From Cristatella mucedo (taxonomy: Eukaryota; Bryozoa; Phylactolaemata; Cristatellidae): a stretch of 64,000 bases of DNA. The stretch lies in the NCBI GenBank assembly GCA_009760855.2, contig WPIO01000133.1, forward strand, positions 529,501-593,500, written 5' to 3'. The notes beneath the pieces are model-generated. The model saw nothing but the letters and a program-made list of their open reading frames with translations, made no database searches and was not told the origin of the DNA. Each line of letters begins with the position of its first letter. Position 1 is the first letter of the stretch. Both the position numbers and the translations under genes were made by a program. This document shows positions 60,806 to 64,000 of the stretch, one piece after another.

Positions 60806-60841
<36 letters not shown>

Positions 60842-60848
60842 ATTAGTA
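60110..60848 (+). mobile_element. Young LINE-A copy nested in LINE-B
   Basis: Has a 161-residue open frame at 60144-60629 (HAFVTSRLDFCNSLLTGLPA to FRTAFSGSL), a 3' UTR with the hairpin at about 60755-60796, and an (ATT)n tail to about 60840. LINE-B sequence stops at 60109 (GGCACAT) and resumes at 60849 (TCCTTTCCAGCC), so the insertion is clean. Confidence 0.95.
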
Positions 60849-61358
60849 TCCTTTCCAGCCGTCCTGGGCCACTACTTACACGCTACTCACTAACTCAACT
60901 GCTCACCTGACTCAGCTATGCTTCTCACCTCTTTGTTGCGTGAGAGGAAGTCCGTTGGCTACCGAATGCGTACCGAAAGTGTAGTCTGATGATGCAAGCC
61001 AACGGAGTCTCCGAAGCCACCGAAGCTTTCAAGCGCTGTGCAAGACATCTCAAAGGCCGTCATCGGCTCCATCCCGAGAAATAGCTTGTAGTTTTGTTCA
61101 CGCGCAGTTCACAGAACGCCAGCCGATGACCAACACCACCAGTTTATTTCGCTGCGCACGGAGCAGAGGGATGCACGACTCCCTTCGCCGCTCTCGTCCT
61201 CTGGAGTCACACTCCTCGACCACGGCTGCACAATGGCCGGCCCATACGATACATAAAACCACTTAGGCTTTGAGTGATCTATTCTAAAGTCTGCTGTGTT
61301 ACATCCAGACAGTCTTTTTGGCTTTGTGGACCTACAAAATGAGAGACATTACATTACA
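60849..61358 (+). mobile_element. LINE-B copy, right part, with a further 270 bp insertion
   Basis: LINE-B resumes and runs to about 60981. An unrelated segment follows at about 60982-61252. LINE-B continues with CCACTTAGGCTTTGAGTG and ends GAGAGACATTACATTAC at about 61358. Confidence 0.82.
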
Positions 61359-61890
61359 AATACGGAGAATGAACTATTGCACTCGCTTAGCATTGTAAAT
61401 CGCAAACATCTGTTGATTTAAACAACGATAACTGCTATTTGTTTTAAAAAATAATAACACGCCAAATGTATGTCATTAAGTGACTGTAACAAGTAAACCT
61501 AATGAAAGCCAGTATCATTGTACTTAATGCATAATGTTAAAGTGCACCCGATCTTTGCTAAACAGAAATCTACCAAAACTGATGTGCCAAAGCAAAACAA
61601 AATACGCCTTAAATCATCATTTGTGATTTATATTTGTAAAATTATAACACATGCCAGGCAACTCATATCATGGAGACCAGTGTTATCGTGTAATCTGTTT
61701 CTAGCTGGCACAATATAGAAACCATGAACAATTAGTATCAGTTGTAATCTGGCTAATATAGCTCACTGGCTTCTCAGAATACTAGATCAGCTAGATTGTG
61801 ACTGCCAAGATATCTGTTATTGGCGTTTCCTTACTCATAATGGTCAGCCGCTTTGGTGATACTCTATCGCTTGTTAGTCTAAAGCTCAAG
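61359..61890. other. No gene recognised
   Basis: AT-rich; nothing identified. Confidence 0.4.
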
Positions 61891-61954
61891 TCATTTAAGA
61901 ATAAATGAGTTTTGCTTTAGAAGTTTCGCCGAGTTGCACTCTAGACTTGAGTCC

Positions 61955-62142
61955 TCACGAGAGCTGTTGTACATGGTGAGTGGATCCGGAATCCGGCCAT
62001 CCTCCATCGGTTTCAAATAGATTTCTCTATGCGATAGATACGGACATGTTACGTTAAGGTACGGGTGCGGCGCCCATGATGGGGGGGCTTCCAAATAGCG
62101 TTTCGAGGCCGCCTCCATGCTATCCAGGCACGAGCCTGCTTC
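61955..62142 (-). CDS. Candidate coding exon of an unknown protein
   Basis: On the minus strand a TCTTGTAG acceptor at 62143-62150 opens a frame reading EAGSCLDSMEAASKRYLEAP then WAPHPYLNVTCPYLSHREIY and KPMEDGRIPDPLTMY. A CTC|GTGAGG donor-like site lies near 61957-61963; without splicing the frame stops at 61891. The sequence is not low-complexity and matches no repeat in this window. The family is unrecognised. A 10 bp-arm inverted repeat sits just upstream at 62156-62182. Confidence 0.33.
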
Positions 62143-62155
62143 CTACAAGATAATC

Positions 62156-62182
62156 GTGTCACAATCATGACTATTGTGACAC
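62156..62182. repeat. Short perfect inverted repeat
   Basis: GTGTCACAAT and ATTGTGACAC flank a 7-base spacer. Could be a protein-binding dyad or a chance hairpin. Confidence 0.6.
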
Positions 62183-62349
62183 ACTGCTAAAGGTGAGCGT
62201 GGACAGACTGTCTAGGAAAACTATACGCTTGCTTACGGAACCTCGGTCGGCGTTTGCCCGCAGCTTCCAGCTGGAAAACTGCCAAAGTGATTGCAGGTAA
62301 TCAAGGGCATTTCGCCAAGTCGCCGCAGCTCAGTGCTCGTCCGCGTAGT

Positions 62350-62830
62350 GCTTGACCGGAAAGCCTACTGTTACGAACGCGCTGTGCGGTCTCCACGTCC
62401 GGTCAGAACTAGGCCGCAAACGCAGCGCTCGTACGGGTGCAAGTCTCGGCCGACTCGCAACGAATACTGGAGAGGCCTGAACGCTGTAGCACGGCTAGCA
62501 ACTCGCAGGTGCTGCACCGCGTGCATGCAGGCACGTTTGCCCACAAAGTCCGGAGCACGGCTGCGGCGAAGACCGCTCACACCTTAGCACATTAAGTCCG
62601 TGTCCACGGTGTGGACAAGTCTATTTGACAGCAGCGGATTTTCCTGCCGTTCAACAGAAACCACGTCGTACACCAACGGCTCTCCGGCTTAGAGCTGAAA
62701 TCAGCTCGAATCAGCCACAGCCGGAAGTGTGCAGAATCACAGCTGCTCGCCTGTCTCGTGGCGCCGTCTTTTATACAGCCTCGGCTATAGATTGTGGCCG
62801 CAAAATCGCACTGCCGCGAGTACGGTTTAT
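62350..62830. repeat. Repeat C copy, longest continuous
   Basis: Contains the block order CTCCACGTCCGGTCAG, CGCAGCGCTCGTACGGGTGC, AGCACGGCTAGCAACTCGC, CGTACACCAACGGCTC and CTTTTATACAGCCTCGGC. About 480 bp. The TTTATA near 62773 and CG-rich body could suit an LTR or non-autonomous element; no coding part is seen. Confidence 0.75.
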
Positions 62831-63116
62831 CTCTCTTGCTACGTCAAGCTTGGAAAAGATGCCGAGCTTCTTCTCCGATATCGACCGCGAACGGCATGTG
62901 AGAGGAAAGACAAAGAATCAAAGTGCAAAATACACAGAAAATGCAGTCGTCGATGGGTGCCAAACCCATCCGTCCTAACTAAGATCTATATCAGGCCTAG
63001 TTCGATGACACAGCTATATCACATCGGCTAAGATATAAAAAAATAATCATTTGACCTTCAACCATCTTCTTGAACGGACCGAGGTCAGTTCCATGAGACC
63101 CTTTATTAATAGCCGA

Positions 63117-63272
63117 TTTAACAGCCTAGTTTTGTATAGCGGCAGAAGAGCCTTAACGGCTAGCACCATCGCTTGCAGTTGGCAGCAATAAAGGATCGCC
63201 CACTGCAGGATTCGAACCCACGACCTCAAGGTCGTGAAGAGCGACCACATTACCTCCTGGGCTGTCACGGCC
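63117..63272 (-). mobile_element. SINE-A copy, full length
   Basis: Reversed body AACAGCCTAGTTTTGTATAG, reversed B box GGATTCGAACCC, and head ending near CTGTCACGGC. Confidence 0.92.
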
Positions 63273-64000
63273 TGTCACGTGTGCATACGTCCAGGCGTCC
63301 ATACGTCCAGACGCCCGCTTTTGAAGCTTCTTCATACTCTCCCCGTGGACCAAAGAGATCATTCGACGGTCAAAGGTCAAGGTAACACTTTCCACTACAC
63401 TCTAAAGCCTCCTTTGCCAGCTCTACTTCTTCGCTCACCCCTGTAAGCCACCCCTGCTTATCTTGAAGTCATAGTTCCCGTATATGAAGACTACTAGCTC
63501 TGAATCCAATACCAGACGCTCCCTTCTGAGGTGCCCAGCATTGCGGCTGCACATGCACAATGTCAGTACAATAAGCTAGTCCTTGGCCTGGAACTGTTCC
63601 ACTTCACCATTTAAAGATGCTGAGGTCTGGCTAGCAGCTAATAGGACGCCACTAGCTCCGGAGACACCTAGACAGCTTCCTTCGATTCTTTTTTCCGCGT
63701 CAAAGACGCTCGAGTGCATGATGGGCAGATTGGACCGTAGAACGAACCGTTCGGAGGGGTGAGATAAAGCAGCTGGCAGAAGGGCAGGCAAACGGTAGGC
63801 CGAGGGCCGATGGTCTGAAGGAGTCTAGGATACTCAGCCCTAACAGCTCAGAGGCATTTGAAATGTGTTCCTTTTTGCTAATTGATAAATCAGAGTCGAC
63901 AAATCGATAAATCAGAGTGATCCGACTGTACAGAGTTCTGCACCTATATGTCGCTCTCCTATCTAGACGATAGCTGATTGGCTTGGTGCCGAGCTGCCGC
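63273..64000. other. No gene recognised
   Basis: A minus-strand frame at 63576-63791 (71 residues, RFVLRSNLPIMHSSVFDAEK and onward) looks protein-like but has no recognisable domain or splice context. CATACGTCCAGGCGTC/CATACGTCCAGACGCC is repeated at 63284-63316. Confidence 0.35.

Noticed and set aside
63576-63791. 71-residue minus-strand frame as a gene
   Set aside because: Protein-like, but without ATG at the frame start, splice context or recognisable domain; kept only as a note.

Overview
The window is nuclear DNA of an animal, almost certainly an invertebrate bilaterian whose exact lineage I cannot fix. The signs are a tRNA-Gly with internal A and B boxes, an intact anaphase-promoting-complex RING protein, a tau/MAP2/MAP4-type microtubule-binding protein, splice and poly(A) signals, tRNA-derived SINEs, non-LTR retrotransposons and long microsatellites. 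Nothing bacterial, viral or organellar is visible, and there is no CRISPR array. Genes are sparse and most of the sequence is repeat debris.

Four real genes are well supported: ANAPC11 (13013-13267, +), a tau-family protein in a CpG-rich island (28672-29520, +), tRNA-Gly(GCC) (47263-47333, -), and a small secretory precursor (52237-52575, -) whose mature part reads like a secreted HicA-type fold. The last is the most unusual item. Two candidate exons of unknown genes are noted at 40852-41002 (-) and about 61955-62142 (-). Two inverted, decayed copies of a Cys-containing protein gene lie at 57808-58050 (+) and 58868-59187 (-).

Working names for the repeats: LINE-A is a CR1/L2-like non-LTR retrotransposon. 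Its 3' end is a hairpin (AAAGCGCC...GGCGCTTT) followed by (ATT)n, and its longest copy is 47996-49680 (-), with recognisable RT motifs. LINE-B is a second non-LTR family ending in ATTAC repeats. SINE-A is a tRNA-derived SINE of about 165 bp with more than a dozen copies. SINE-B is a tRNA-headed SINE whose tail copies the LINE-A 3' hairpin. Repeat C is a CG-rich dispersed element of unknown class, at 53290-53520, 54316-54540, 56290-57070 and 62350-62830. Several insertions are nested, the clearest being LINE-A inside LINE-B at 60110-60848.

Layout: 1-12.5 kb holds microsatellites, SINEs and LINE 3' ends. ANAPC11 is at 13 kb. Layered LINE-A debris runs from 14.6 to 17.3 kb. Then come simple repeats, SINEs and AT-rich DNA up to 23.4 kb. 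Two CpG-rich islands (23.64-24.30 and 27.69-29.52 kb) flank a 600 bp CT tract; the second carries the tau-like gene, and behind it is a duplicated CT-rich block with a perfect 25 bp-arm palindrome. From 31 to 47 kb there are LINE and SINE fragments, AT palindromes and unexplained unique DNA. The tRNA is at 47.3 kb, the best LINE-A copy at 48-49.7 kb and the secretory gene at 52.4 kb. The remainder is nested repeats. The genes do not form a visible pathway; they look like independent single genes in a repeat-rich neighbourhood.
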